DNA of 64,000 nucleotides from assembly GCF_002272075.1 (NCBI RefSeq), contig NZ_NPBJ01000018.1, forward strand, positions 32,642 to 96,641, given 5' to 3'. A program made the translations under genes and the position numbers. Below the pieces are notes generated by a model. That model was not told the origin of the DNA. It made no database searches and worked only from the letters and a program-made list of their open reading frames with translations. This document shows, piece after piece, positions 22,889 to 31,875 of this stretch. Each line of letters begins with the position of its first letter. Position 1 is the first letter of the stretch. This DNA is from Terribacillus saccharophilus (GTDB taxonomy: Bacteria > Bacillota > Bacilli > Bacillales > Amphibacillaceae).

Positions 22889-22930
22889 TTTATTTACTTT
22901 ACCGGGTTTTGTCCCAGCCTCCTCCTATTT

Positions 22931-23575
22931 TTACAATGTAATCGGCGTTGTCTTCAATGCCTTCAAATATGCCGCCACCTGCTCCTTCGGCAAAACATCT
23001 GCATACCGTGCATTTACATCAAACAGATTCGCATCATGTGATTCCTTCGCCTGGTCACCGACGCATTCCTCTGGCACGATTGTCTTGAATCCATAAGAGA
23101 ATGAATCAATGATGGAAGCACGCACACAGCCGCTTGTTGTACAGCCTGTGACAATGACAGTGTCTATTTGTTTCGTCGTCAAGAGCGACAGAACCTCTGT
23201 GCCGAAAAAGGCGGATGGATATTTCTTCAATACTACTGGTTCGCCTGCAATCGGTTCCACCTCTGTGCTCACTTCCATGGCATGAGAACCAATCGTGATC
23301 CATCCGATATCTGTCTTCCAATTGCCTGTATCCCAATCATCATCCCGGTAGCCTACAACCGTATATATAACAGGAATATCCTTTTCCCTTGCTAATGCCA
23401 GCAGCTCTGCGGTTTCAGCTGCAGCCTGCTTGATAAATGGATTCTTTCCTGTCGGGTATTGATCACTCGTGAACGCCTGCTGGAAATCTACCAATAGCAG
23501 CGCTGGTTTTTCTCCAAATCCTACCTGCTTCTGCCCATAACCTGCTTGCTGATAGACTGCTTGTTTACCTGTCAT
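22931..23575 (-). CDS. isochorismatase-family amidohydrolase (RutB-like)
   Basis: 214 aa from the ATG at 23575, which has AGGAGGG 6 nt upstream; the open frame extends further without a site. The catalytic triad of cysteine hydrolases is present: Asp in ALLLVDFQQAF, Lys in VLKKYPSAFFGT and the nucleophile Cys in TGCTTSGCVRAS. N-carbamoylsarcosine amidase and ureidoacrylate amidase RutB are the closest functional types. As the last gene of the RutA-like operon it may hydrolyse the ring-opened product. The IS1182 element sits 10 bp past its stop. Confidence 0.85.
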   Translation of the reverse strand: MTGKQAVYQQAGYGQKQVGFGEKPALLLVDFQQAFTSDQYPTGKNPFIKQAAAETAELLALAREKDIPVIYTVVGYRDDDWDTGNWKTDIGWITIGSHAMEVSTEVEPIAGEPVVLKKYPSAFFGTEVLSLLTTKQIDTVIVTGCTTSGCVRASIIDSFSYGFKTIVPEECVGDQAKESHDANLFDVNARYADVLPKEQVAAYLKALKTTPITL

Positions 23576-23591
23576 ATGCATCCCTCCTGTT

Positions 23592-24332
23592 TTATGTAAG
23601 CAATAGAATACCACCGAAGATCGGCAGCAAAATAATAACTGTCCGCAGCACCTGCACTGGAGCAAGGCGCGTGAATTTCGCACCGATGAACGAGCCTATC
23701 ATCGTACCTGCCACTACTTGCACTAAGAGTGTTATATCAACGAAACCAGCTTGCGCGAAACCGAAAGCACCGAGAAATGATATCGGAATCAGCACAAACA
23801 TGCTCGTCGCTGCGGCCTGCTGGATGCTTAGTCCGAAAAAGATCATCAAACCCAATTGAATCAAGGGCGTCGACCCGATGCCGAAGCATCCGGACAGAAA
23901 GCCAGTGCTGCCGCCAACTCCCATTGCCAGCAGCAAATATTGCTTTCTGCTAAACACTTTCTCTACGTTTACACTCCCGCTAAGCCTCGTACGGAAAAAC
24001 AGCAGGATAGAAGAAACGAATAAAAGCAAGGCAGAGACAATAATAAGTGGTGTTTCCGGCAGCTGAGCCGCTACTTGTGTCCCAAAATAGGCACCCACTG
24101 CACCAAACGCTCCGACCATGGCGCCAGTTTTCAGCTTCATATTGCCTTCTTTAAAATGACTGATCGACCCGGAAATGACCGTGAAGATCATCGCAGTTGT
24201 AGACGTGCCGAGTGCGGTATGAATCGGGATCTGGAAGACACTGATCAATAATGCCAGCACAAACCCAGATCCTCCCCCACCGGCAAAGCCCAACAGCAGC
24301 CCTAATACAAACATCGTCGCCAGCATCATCAT
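23592..24332 (-). CDS. TSUP family permease (TauE/SafE-like)
   Basis: 246 aa with about 8 membrane helices. The duplicated glycine-rich motifs GLLLGFAGGGGSGFVLALLI and GGSTGFLSGCFGIGSTPLIQ are diagnostic of the TSUP (sulfite exporter TauE/SafE) family, which moves sulfite, sulfonates or small organic acids. Its place inside a monooxygenase/amidase operon suggests it imports the substrate or exports a product; canonical rut operons use RutG instead. Confidence 0.87.
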   Translation of the reverse strand: MMMLATMFVLGLLLGFAGGGGSGFVLALLISVFQIPIHTALGTSTTAMIFTVISGSISHFKEGNMKLKTGAMVGAFGAVGAYFGTQVAAQLPETPLIIVSALLLFVSSILLFFRTRLSGSVNVEKVFSRKQYLLLAMGVGGSTGFLSGCFGIGSTPLIQLGLMIFFGLSIQQAAATSMFVLIPISFLGAFGFAQAGFVDITLLVQVVAGTMIGSFIGAKFTRLAPVQVLRTVIILLPIFGGILLLT

Positions 24333-24368
24333 ACGTTCCGACCTTTTCTGTTTAAATTAGCGAAGAGA

Positions 24369-24911
24369 TTATACAACCTGTTCGATCGTCACACCTTCCA
24401 AAAGGCCCTCGACCGCCTGATCCAGTCTTAACTTGCAGTCCTCTCCCAGCTCAAAACTGTTGTCCTCCGTACGGACTACTTGCTTATCCTGAATGAATAC
24501 ACCCTGTTCGATTGCATTAGCACCCAGCACAGACAGCACCGGCTTCAAAGAGAATTCCAGCATCAGTAAGTGCGCTGTCGTACCGCCCATCGCAAGCGGC
24601 AGCACCTTTTTGCCAGCCAAACCTCTTTCCGGAACTAAATCCAGGAAGCATTTCAATACACCGGTATAGGAAGCTTTATACACCTGTGTCGCTACTACGA
24701 CGACATCCGCATCTTTGACCTGCTGAGTCGCATGGATAATTGCATCACTTGTGAAATTGGCATACAGCAAGTCCTCTGCTGGTAAATCTGCCACAACAAC
24801 ATGTGATACGTCACAGCCCTTCAGTTCCAAATCAGCAATCACATATTCCACAGGACCATTCAATCGGGACGTTTTCTTCGGACTGCCTGTAATCACAACT
24901 GCTTTCGTCAA
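24369..24911 (-). CDS. NADPH-dependent FMN reductase (SsuE-like)
   Basis: 180 aa flavodoxin-fold reductase: phosphate-binding loop VVITGSPKKTSRLN at residues 5-18, mid-motif VVVATQVYKASYTGVLKCFLDLVP, and LPLAMGGTTAHLLMLEFSLKPVLSVLGA. It would supply reduced FMN to the LLM monooxygenase encoded two genes upstream, as SsuE does for SsuD and RutF for RutA. Gaps to both neighbours are under 40 nt. Confidence 0.9.
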   Translation of the reverse strand: MTKAVVITGSPKKTSRLNGPVEYVIADLELKGCDVSHVVVADLPAEDLLYANFTSDAIIHATQQVKDADVVVVATQVYKASYTGVLKCFLDLVPERGLAGKKVLPLAMGGTTAHLLMLEFSLKPVLSVLGANAIEQGVFIQDKQVVRTEDNSFELGEDCKLRLDQAVEGLLEGVTIEQVV

Positions 24912-24934
24912 ATTAATCGCCCTCCATTTGTGTG

Positions 24935-25834
24935 TTAGTTCAATACTTCCGTCTGATAGCGTTCATAGACTTCCGGTTTCCGATTAGCCATCCAATCAAC
25001 GCGTTTTCGTGATTTCGCGAGCGTGGTCTTGCTGATTTCGGCAGCTACATGCTGCCACTCTTCGTCATCTGTAACCGTCACGACATCCCCGAAAGGACTG
25101 AGGATACAGGACTGGCCAAAATGGTGACGCAGCACTTCCTCGCCTTGCAGCGCTTCTGTACCAGCTTTATTCACACCCATAACGAATAAGTTATTTTCCA
25201 TTGCCCTTACCCGGAGTTCTGCTACATACAAATCTTTTCGATAACCATATGTCGCAGTCGGTACGACGACCGCGTCCACATCCTGCATGCGTAATGAACG
25301 CCATGCTTCCGGGAATGACCGATCAAAGCAGATGAGGATGCCAATCTTCCAGCCATTGTCCAAAGTGATTGTCGGGAACGCATCCCCACCGCCGCCATAT
25401 TGTTCGAAATAGAATTTCTCATCTGTCTTCATCGTCGCATCATCAACCTTTGGCACATGCACCTTGCGATAGCTTCCAATCAGTCCTCTTGTCGGAGAAC
25501 AGACAAACGCCGTATTATAATAGTTCGTACTATCCCCTTCCTCCGCTTTCTCGAACACAGTACCAATCAGATGTGTATCTGTTTCCTTAGCCAACTCCAC
25601 CATAGCGCTCACTGTAGGACCATTCATCGGTTCGGCAAAATTGAAGAACGTCTCATCCGGTGTCGTGACCGCCGCAAAATACGGCGCTGTCATCAGCTCT
25701 GCACAGACAAGCAAGTCTGGCTTATCTAACGTAATTACACGCTTGCACTCTGTCACGATTTTCTGCAAATTCGTTTCCACATCGCCCGCATAAGCACCGT
25801 TCTGCAGCCCAGCAATCACCATACTTTCCTTCAC
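24935..25834 (-). CDS. carbon-nitrogen hydrolase (nitrilase superfamily)
   Basis: 299 aa. The nitrilase catalytic triad is visible: Glu46 in VCAELMT, Lys124 in SYRKVHVPK and Cys169 in ILICFDRSFPEAWR. The FPEAWR context and long loop resemble beta-ureidopropionase/N-carbamoyl amidase members. It sits between the LLM monooxygenase and the FMN reductase (12 and 23 nt gaps). E. coli rut has no nitrilase, so this is a distinct version of the pathway; likely an amidase or carbamoyl hydrolase acting on an intermediate. Confidence 0.88.
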   Translation of the reverse strand: MKESMVIAGLQNGAYAGDVETNLQKIVTECKRVITLDKPDLLVCAELMTAPYFAAVTTPDETFFNFAEPMNGPTVSAMVELAKETDTHLIGTVFEKAEEGDSTNYYNTAFVCSPTRGLIGSYRKVHVPKVDDATMKTDEKFYFEQYGGGGDAFPTITLDNGWKIGILICFDRSFPEAWRSLRMQDVDAVVVPTATYGYRKDLYVAELRVRAMENNLFVMGVNKAGTEALQGEEVLRHHFGQSCILSPFGDVVTVTDDEEWQHVAAEISKTTLAKSRKRVDWMANRKPEVYERYQTEVLN

Positions 25835-25846
25835 TAAATCTCCCCC

Positions 25847-26911
25847 TTAACCGATGATTTCTTTTACGACTGTATTCCGGAGTCCTTTAGCATCCAACAA
25901 TGGCACGATGTCACTTTCGAAGAAATTCATATCTGTCACAAAGTCAGGGAATGTGAACAGCAAGCCGTCGATCATCGTTTCCTTCTCAATTCTTTCAATC
26001 TGTTCGGCAATTGTTTTCGGGGATCCAACAAGCGTTGGTACAATAAAGATTTCACCGAGCAGTTCCATCGTCGAGCCTGTTTTATCGTTATCACGTGCAT
26101 CCTGAAGCCCATCGAAGCCGCCTTTATCTGTACCTTCAATAAAGTTCAAATACATGTTCTCCGCCTCTTCATCTGTTTCAGCAGAAATAATTGTATACAC
26201 CGCATAAGTCTTGATCGACTTGTTCATGCTCGCTGCAATTGCTTTCCCTTTGGCACTAAGCTCGGCGATGCGGTCAAAGTCACCTGCAACAAAATTGATA
26301 TCACCATGCTTGATCGTGAATTCCAAGCCTTTGTCAGACATACCTGCACAAACAATTGGCGGATTCGGCTTCGTTTTTGGCGTCGGCTGACACATGCAAT
26401 CTTCCAGCTCAAAGTATTTGCCTTTATGCGTTAGCCGTCCTTTATCCCACAGCTGCTTCACAACCGTCAGCCATTCATCTGCATAGTCATAACGATCGCC
26501 ATAGAACTCATCCCCAGGCCACAGTCCCATTTGAGAATACTCATACTTATTCCAGCCTGCCACCACATTCAAGCCAAAGCGCCCATCACTGATATCATCA
26601 ATCGTCGCCGCCATCCGCGCTGCCATTGCTGGATTATATGTGAGCGGCTGCACCGACGCATAAATCCCAATCTTGTCTGTAACAGCTGCCAGACCCGCCA
26701 TCAGATTGAAGGACTCCATCGCATAATCCCAATGCTCCGTCTTTCCTCCATACCCGCGATACTTTACCATCGACAACACAAAATCCAATCCCATATTCTC
26801 TGCCCGCAGCGCAATATCCTTATTCAATTCAAACGTTGGCATATACTGCGGTGAGTTATTCGACATGATCCACCCATTATTCGCTATTGGCAAGAAAATT
26901 CCGAAGTCCAT
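25847..26911 (-). CDS. LLM-class flavin monooxygenase, RutA-like
   Basis: 354 aa from the ATG at 26911 (AAAGGGAGCGATACAA upstream); an upstream start at 26950 would run through the operator. Strong resemblance to pyrimidine monooxygenase RutA: FLPIANNGWIMSNNSPQYMP, SMVKYRGYGGKTEHWDY, GLNVVAGWNKYEYSQMG and VCAGMSDKGLEFT. RutA opens the uracil ring with a flavin-N5-oxide/peroxide, and relatives attack other amides or thioesters. First gene of a five-gene operon with nitrilase, FMN reductase, TSUP permease and an isochorismatase-type amidase. Uracil as substrate is possible but not shown, since rutC/D/E/G partners are absent. Confidence 0.87.
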   Translation of the reverse strand: MDFGIFLPIANNGWIMSNNSPQYMPTFELNKDIALRAENMGLDFVLSMVKYRGYGGKTEHWDYAMESFNLMAGLAAVTDKIGIYASVQPLTYNPAMAARMAATIDDISDGRFGLNVVAGWNKYEYSQMGLWPGDEFYGDRYDYADEWLTVVKQLWDKGRLTHKGKYFELEDCMCQPTPKTKPNPPIVCAGMSDKGLEFTIKHGDINFVAGDFDRIAELSAKGKAIAASMNKSIKTYAVYTIISAETDEEAENMYLNFIEGTDKGGFDGLQDARDNDKTGSTMELLGEIFIVPTLVGSPKTIAEQIERIEKETMIDGLLFTFPDFVTDMNFFESDIVPLLDAKGLRNTVVKEIIG

Positions 26912-26931
26912 TTGTATCGCTCCCTTTTGTG

Positions 26932-26952
26932 TTGTGTATTTAACATACACAA
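26932..26952. promoter_or_regulatory. 21-bp palindromic operator upstream of the RutA-like operon
   Basis: TTGTGTAT-TTAAC-ATACACAA: perfect 8-bp arms and a 5-bp centre, between the divergent promoters and 20 nt before the first gene. No regulator gene is adjacent, so the binding protein is unknown. Confidence 0.7.
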
Positions 26953-27088
26953 ATTGTATAATTATTCAGAAAATAAAAGGAGCTTACAATGTGTTAAGCA
27001 AAAGTGACAAAGTGTAACCATTAAGTACAACTTCTCGGATTAAGCTATAATGGATGCTCACTAATGTATCGAAAAGGTGGGTAATCCA

Positions 27089-27736
27089 TTGGTTAATCTC
27101 GCACAACCACTCTCACACATCTATTGGATCGGCGGCTCTCCATGTGCCGGTAAAACAACCATTGCCCGAAAGCTCGCAGCTGAATACGGCTTTACCTATT
27201 ACAAATGCGATGATTGCTATGATGACCATATGTCCCGCAGTACACCGGATCAGCATCCTAACATGTACAAAATAAAAGACCAGACATGGAATCAGGTCTG
27301 GTCTACGCAGTTTTGTTCGCTAACCGTTGAGGAACAAATTGAAGATGTAGTTCGTGTGTATGAGGAGCAGTTTAGTCTAATACTGGAGGACTTATTATCC
27401 CGTCCTAAAACAACACCTATCGTTGTGGAAGGAGCAGCGTTGTTGCCGCATAAAATAGCTCCACTTCTTAATGACTTGAACCATGCAATTTGGATGGTGC
27501 CGACACCGGAATTTCAAGAAGATCATTATAAGAAAAGAGAATGGGTTCATCGTATTCTTGATCAGTATGATGATCCTGGTTTGGCTTTTTCTAAGTGGAT
27601 GATGAGGGATAGTGGGTTTGCGCAGAAGGTTGTGGAAAGTGCAGAAAATATGGATCTAATACTTGTGAGCGTTGACGGCAGGTCTACCATTAAAGATAAT
27701 CTTAAGATAGTAAAGAGACATTTCAATTTAGACTAG
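27089..27736 (+). CDS. P-loop kinase-like protein (AAA_33/zeta-type)
   Basis: 215 aa from the TTG at 27089 (AAAAGGTGG 8 nt upstream); a GTG at 27077 falls inside that site. Walker A is IGGSPCAGKTTIAR; a DDCYDDH motif follows where small-molecule kinases bind substrate, and IVVEGAALLPHKI is the Walker B-like strand. Resembles uncharacterised Bacillus P-loop kinases of antibiotic- or nucleoside-type. It is not a UMP/CMP kinase. Divergent from the RutA-like operon, with which it shares the palindrome region. Confidence 0.75.
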   Translation: MVNLAQPLSHIYWIGGSPCAGKTTIARKLAAEYGFTYYKCDDCYDDHMSRSTPDQHPNMYKIKDQTWNQVWSTQFCSLTVEEQIEDVVRVYEEQFSLILEDLLSRPKTTPIVVEGAALLPHKIAPLLNDLNHAIWMVPTPEFQEDHYKKREWVHRILDQYDDPGLAFSKWMMRDSGFAQKVVESAENMDLILVSVDGRSTIKDNLKIVKRHFNLD

Positions 27737-27847
27737 AAAAGAAACAGAAGAATTCGTTGTCAGCTCTTGTCTCTCCGAATATCCGCAATCACTAAATATA
27801 TACTTATAACATATAAAGTAATCCTATTTCTTTATATGTCTTTGTTG

Positions 27848-28486
27848 TTAAGGGCTTACAACCCAATCTTCTTCCACTAAGAAATTCCAACCTTCTATTT
27901 GTTCTATGTCAGAAATAATGTCGGCTGCTTCTAATAAGACTGGTAATATATTTTGTTGGTACCAGTCATGATCTTTATAACTTACCCATCCAGTTAAAGT
28001 TATGTAACTATTTTTATGTCTATTTGATTCTCCAAATAGACAACTATCCATTTTCTGAGTAGTTGCCATCTCAGGTATCCATAGATTTTTTTGCTTTTCA
28101 ATATAGCTTTCTGTGCATGAAGGCTTTATCTTTGATTTAACAATTCTAATAAATGGGCTATCAGTAAGAAATTCAGTTATATTTCTCAACTGATCTAAGA
28201 ATGATAAATATATATTATATGTCTCTACTTCTATGCTCAAAATAGAATCAGATTGATTTCGTTTGGTGTAAATCTTATCATGTTGATTATTCATAAACTC
28301 TTCATATGAACTATCATCTTTCCACACGGAGACAATATGTGCTTTATCGATTTCCTTTATGTCCCAACCACCAATTTGACCTAAGAATCCTCTCGAATTC
28401 TTTAGATCTCCCCATGAAGCTTGACCTAAAGAGAATTCAGCTTTTTGTTTCGGATCTACACGGCAAATTAAAAACTTCAATAACAT
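27848..28486 (-). CDS. YdbC-like protein (DUF4937, ABM-type fold)
   Basis: 212 aa. The N-terminal MLLKFLICRVDPKQKAEFSLGQASW and GFLGQIGGWD, plus SVWKDDSSYEEFM, match the YdbC/DUF4937 family with a dimeric ferredoxin-like (antibiotic biosynthesis monooxygenase) fold; function unknown. The second half (from ~115) looks like a repeat of the same fold. The ATG overlaps the stop of a small upstream frame. Confidence 0.72.
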   Translation of the reverse strand: MLLKFLICRVDPKQKAEFSLGQASWGDLKNSRGFLGQIGGWDIKEIDKAHIVSVWKDDSSYEEFMNNQHDKIYTKRNQSDSILSIEVETYNIYLSFLDQLRNITEFLTDSPFIRIVKSKIKPSCTESYIEKQKNLWIPEMATTQKMDSCLFGESNRHKNSYITLTGWVSYKDHDWYQQNILPVLLEAADIISDIEQIEGWNFLVEEDWVVSP

Positions 28487-28653
28487 AATAAGTTCTCGAC
28501 TCCCCTTTGTATTATTAGGTAGTAATTTGTGTAAACCCCTTCAGAATTCCATTTTTGTACAGGCTTAAATTTCTTGTTTATCATTTTAGAAACACATTCA
28601 TTTAAAGAGATTATATTTAAAGACTTTTGAATATCTAACAATGATTGATTCAT
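28477..28653 (-). CDS. small hypothetical protein overlapping the YdbC-like start
   Basis: 58 residues starting MNQSLLDIQKSLNIISLNE and ending in ENLLCY; its stop overlaps the YdbC-like ATG by 10 nt, suggesting translational coupling. No clear ribosome binding site and no family recognised; could be chance or a truncated gene. Confidence 0.35.
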   Translation of the reverse strand: MNQSLLDIQKSLNIISLNECVSKMINKKFKPVQKWNSEGVYTNYYLIIQRGVENLLCY

Positions 28654-28688
28654 GACAACACTTCAATATAATAAGCATCTATCTTGTA

Positions 28689-29936
28689 TTATTCAACCTG
28701 TCTTTCTTCTTTTAATAACTCTTTGCTCTCCAACCTCTTCCATATCAAAGCTTGAAATACAATACCTCCAACCCCAATCAAAGCAATAACACTTCCTGTT
28801 AAGCGGAAAGCTGCAAGTACTCCAATATTATTTATAAGAAAACCGCCCAATAACGGACCTAAAATGAACAAAGTGCTCAAGCTAGAATCGACAATACCAG
28901 CTACTCTACTTACCATTTCCTTCGGTGGTTCTCTTTGAATAAGGTAGTTCACACCTGCAAAGACAAGTCCATTTCCAAGACCTCCGATAAAAGCTAAGCC
29001 AAGCGCTATAAAAATGTAGCTTTCTCCTGTAGTTAGAAAACCGAACCCACTTGTCATCAATCCGAGACTAAAACAGCCGGTTCCGAAAAACCATCCATAC
29101 CGTCGAATTTCTTCGAGTCTGTTCAAGGTTAAAACCATGACCAGTGATCCTAACCCAATACTAGCTGTGATCCACCCAGTCAGTTCTTCTCGCTCCGGAT
29201 ACAACGTGCTGAATAACGTGACTAATTGCACGTCAATCATTTGGATAACAAGTGTACTTAACAGTCCAAACAATAAGCTGGAAAGAATAATGCGGTTATG
29301 GATAACTGCATACCATCCTTTTTTCCAGGATTCCAGTACACCCTCTTTTACCGCTGATTCGTTCCTTTCAACATGCGAAGTGATAATCTGTATTCTGTAA
29401 AGCAGCAATGCAGATAATATAAAGGCTAAGGCGTTCATCCCCATTGCAATGTGAGTAGAAAAAATGCTTACTACAGTACCGCCAATGAGAGGACCAACTA
29501 CTTTAACCAATTGAATTACTCCGCCGTTAAGTGATACTGCCTGCATTAATTGATCTTCTTCCACTATCCTTCTCATAAAACCCTGCTGCGCAGGCACGCT
29601 TATTGCACCACAAGTACTACGCAGCAACAATATCCCTAGCGCGACATAGGGTGTGCTAGAAAAAAGCAAAATGACAGTCAGCACAGCCCGCACCCAGTCA
29701 GAATATATGAGGATCTTTCGCTGATCCCATCGATCGGCCAACACGCCGGCCCATTGACCAAAGAGAATACTAGGTAATGCATAAAACACTGGAATTAAAG
29801 CAATAAGCATGGGATCTGCTTTCCATGTAAAACGAAATAGGATCAGCACGGCAATGAAATCGAACCAATTCCCGAGGTTAGCTAATCCATTGGCAAAGAA
29901 ATACTTTGTAAAATTGCTGTTCTTCCAAACACTCAT
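28689..29936 (-). CDS. MFS transporter (Bcr/macrolide or tetracycline efflux-like)
   Basis: 415 aa, 12 helices. N-terminal FTKYFFANGLANLGNWFDFIAVLILFRF and the motif WAGVLADRWDQRKILIYSDW place it in the MFS_3 drug-efflux-like group. A winged-helix regulator gene lies 71 nt upstream on the same strand and probably controls it. Substrate unknown. Confidence 0.82.
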   Translation of the reverse strand: MSVWKNSNFTKYFFANGLANLGNWFDFIAVLILFRFTWKADPMLIALIPVFYALPSILFGQWAGVLADRWDQRKILIYSDWVRAVLTVILLFSSTPYVALGILLLRSTCGAISVPAQQGFMRRIVEEDQLMQAVSLNGGVIQLVKVVGPLIGGTVVSIFSTHIAMGMNALAFILSALLLYRIQIITSHVERNESAVKEGVLESWKKGWYAVIHNRIILSSLLFGLLSTLVIQMIDVQLVTLFSTLYPEREELTGWITASIGLGSLVMVLTLNRLEEIRRYGWFFGTGCFSLGLMTSGFGFLTTGESYIFIALGLAFIGGLGNGLVFAGVNYLIQREPPKEMVSRVAGIVDSSLSTLFILGPLLGGFLINNIGVLAAFRLTGSVIALIGVGGIVFQALIWKRLESKELLKEERQVE

Positions 29937-30007
29937 ACTTTAAGCTCCCATCCTCTGTTATTGACATCAGTGTAACTTTGCAATGTCAGAGGAATATCAG
30001 AGCAGGA

Positions 30008-31150
30008 TTATAAGTGCTTTTCCAGTTCACAGCTAATATATGGACCCAATTCTACAAGCTGATACATTTCTCTATATCGTTCTAATTCTTTGAAGTAATA
30101 GGTATGTAAATCTGGATAGTCTTCGAATTCTTCTAAAAAGGCGATGATTATCTTCAAGCTTTGGAATATGCCAGGTACATATTTTGCCTTGCGGAATTGG
30201 GCAAAACCCTCTGCTATTGTTTCTTTCACATTAACGGAATTGCCCTTATAAAGTTGATACAGTCCCTGCATGATTGAAAAGAGAGCTTTCTCTCTTGAGA
30301 AAGGACGCTTTATAAGCTCACTTTCAATCATCACTAATGCAGCCTCAATCCAAGCATCATTCCGTTGGAGAAAAGCAAGGCCTAATTCCATTAGGTACAA
30401 GATAAGAACGAAACCTTCCATCTCTCCATCGAGGATCTCTTGTTTGGAAATCTTAAGGAGAACAGCTGCCTCATCTAATTGTTTGGTGAGGATCAGCAGA
30501 GTTAGCCGATTCAGCAAGCTGATCTCTAATTTGTGCTGCAGAGGCAAATGCTCACAATTTAATGCCTTGGTGAAATAGAACAAACTCTTCTCTGCATCCT
30601 CGCAAGTATAGTAATGAAGATGAAGCAGATAATAGCACTTATCCCAAAAATCAGTATGATCAAAATGCAACAGACGCTCAAATTCTCCATTCATAAAATA
30701 AAGATACAATTGACTGGAAGCATCCAACTCCACCCCAAAAACAGCTTGATTATCCGCCATCAATCTCAGCGCATCCCCTTGTCCATACAAGTGATACTTA
30801 CGGAACAGCTTTCCCATATCCTCAGCCAATTCACGGTCATCTGATAACGGGTTTGTTTGTAACTGCGACAACTGATCCAACACATAACCTTGTCCTCTCA
30901 CTGTTCGGATCTTCACCACATCCGCTAAAGGAACTAACTTCTTCCTTAAGCGATAAATATGATCATCCACTGTCCTATCTACAGGATCAGCCATTGGCCA
31001 GAGAAGATCCAGCAATGCCTGCCGGGAAAAGATACGGGCAGGGTGCTGATAAAGTAATTGGAAGAGTTCATATTCTTTGGGCAAAAGTCGAACCTTTTCG
31101 GATCGATAGCTTATCTGGAAGAGTTCTGATTGGAATGATATACTTTGCAT
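30008..31150 (-). CDS. winged-helix (OmpR/PhoB-type) regulator with a long helical C-terminal domain
   Basis: 380 aa. Trans_reg_C DNA-binding domain at residues 1-94: VRLLPKEYELFQLLYQHPARIFSRQALLDLLWP ... DRTVDDHIYRLRKKL ... TVRGQGYVL. No receiver domain. The remaining ~280 residues are alpha-helical and TPR-like (FYFTKALNCEHLPLQHKLEISLL; FALIKLKAKYVPGIFQS-like segments), possibly a ligand- or peptide-binding sensor. Placed ahead of an MFS pump on the same strand. Confidence 0.78.
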   Translation of the reverse strand: MQSISFQSELFQISYRSEKVRLLPKEYELFQLLYQHPARIFSRQALLDLLWPMADPVDRTVDDHIYRLRKKLVPLADVVKIRTVRGQGYVLDQLSQLQTNPLSDDRELAEDMGKLFRKYHLYGQGDALRLMADNQAVFGVELDASSQLYLYFMNGEFERLLHFDHTDFWDKCYYLLHLHYYTCEDAEKSLFYFTKALNCEHLPLQHKLEISLLNRLTLLILTKQLDEAAVLLKISKQEILDGEMEGFVLILYLMELGLAFLQRNDAWIEAALVMIESELIKRPFSREKALFSIMQGLYQLYKGNSVNVKETIAEGFAQFRKAKYVPGIFQSLKIIIAFLEEFEDYPDLHTYYFKELERYREMYQLVELGPYISCELEKHL

Positions 31151-31173
31151 CTCTTAAACAATCCTTTTGTTGA

Positions 31174-31785
31174 TTAGTCCCTTGCATTCACCTTTTCCAG
31201 CAGTTCATCATTTAACTTGTCATCTGCCACATCTTTCGCAACAGCGACCTTTATATAATCAGATAATTGCTGGCTCTCTTTCATTAACCGATGGATACGC
31301 TCGCAATTTTCCCAATGCTCTTCCCAAACCTTAGAACCAACCACCTTCTCAAAATCTACGATAGTCGGCCTACTCCAAGATTCATACTTTTCCAATTGAT
31401 TAACCAATACGTCCAGATGTTCTACTGCACGCGTTTTAGGAGATAATCTAGCATCACTCAAGATCCATTCTCGCCAATATTTATTGCCTTTGGACTGATT
31501 GCACTTGCCGCATGCTGGCACCAGATTTTGAATCTCGGAAATATACCCTGTTGGCTTCTTATTACGAACCAATGGCCTGAAATGATCCCATTCGGTAGAT
31601 TCTCCACCACAATAGGCACATCGCACACCTTCCGTCATTCCCAATAATGCCAGAACTTCTTCTAGTTCCTTTTCCGTCGGAGGAATGGTTGGAATGATAC
31701 CATTCACGAATGAATTCGTTATACTCGACGATCTTCCTGTTATTTTAACTGCCTTAGGCATTTGAAAAACTGCATTTAAACTCAA
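31174..31785 (-). CDS. HNH endonuclease
   Basis: 203 aa. The zinc-binding HNH domain is clear: CAYCGG, WDHFRPL (catalytic His), then VPACGKCNQSKGNKYW (residues ~59-110). The C-terminal half is charged and helical. It follows the McrC gene on the same strand but a strong terminator separates them and it has its own SD and TTG start (AGGGTGATAAATAATTG). The association with McrBC suggests an accessory nuclease of the defence locus, though co-function is inferred only. Confidence 0.85.
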   Translation of the reverse strand: MSLNAVFQMPKAVKITGRSSSITNSFVNGIIPTIPPTEKELEEVLALLGMTEGVRCAYCGGESTEWDHFRPLVRNKKPTGYISEIQNLVPACGKCNQSKGNKYWREWILSDARLSPKTRAVEHLDVLVNQLEKYESWSRPTIVDFEKVVGSKVWEEHWENCERIHRLMKESQQLSDYIKVAVAKDVADDKLNDELLEKVNARD

Positions 31786-31875
31786 TTATTTATCACCCTA
31801 ACCAAATATTTACACTTTTCTCAAGTATAGCTTATTTGTTTAGGCTGTGTTGAAGAAAAAAAGAATAGATTTTTA

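Larger units (their letters stand above)
21085..22921 (-). mobile_element. complete IS1182-family insertion sequence (about 1.84 kb)
   Basis: Terminal inverted repeats GAGGCTGGGACATAAC (21085-21100) and GTTTTGTCCCAGCCTC (22906-22921) match at 15 of 16 positions. One transposase gene fills the element, with hairpin terminators at each end. No obvious target-site duplication is seen in the flanks (TAAAAA left, CTCCTA right). It lies directly downstream of the isochorismatase-type gene, 10 bp from its stop. Confidence 0.92.
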
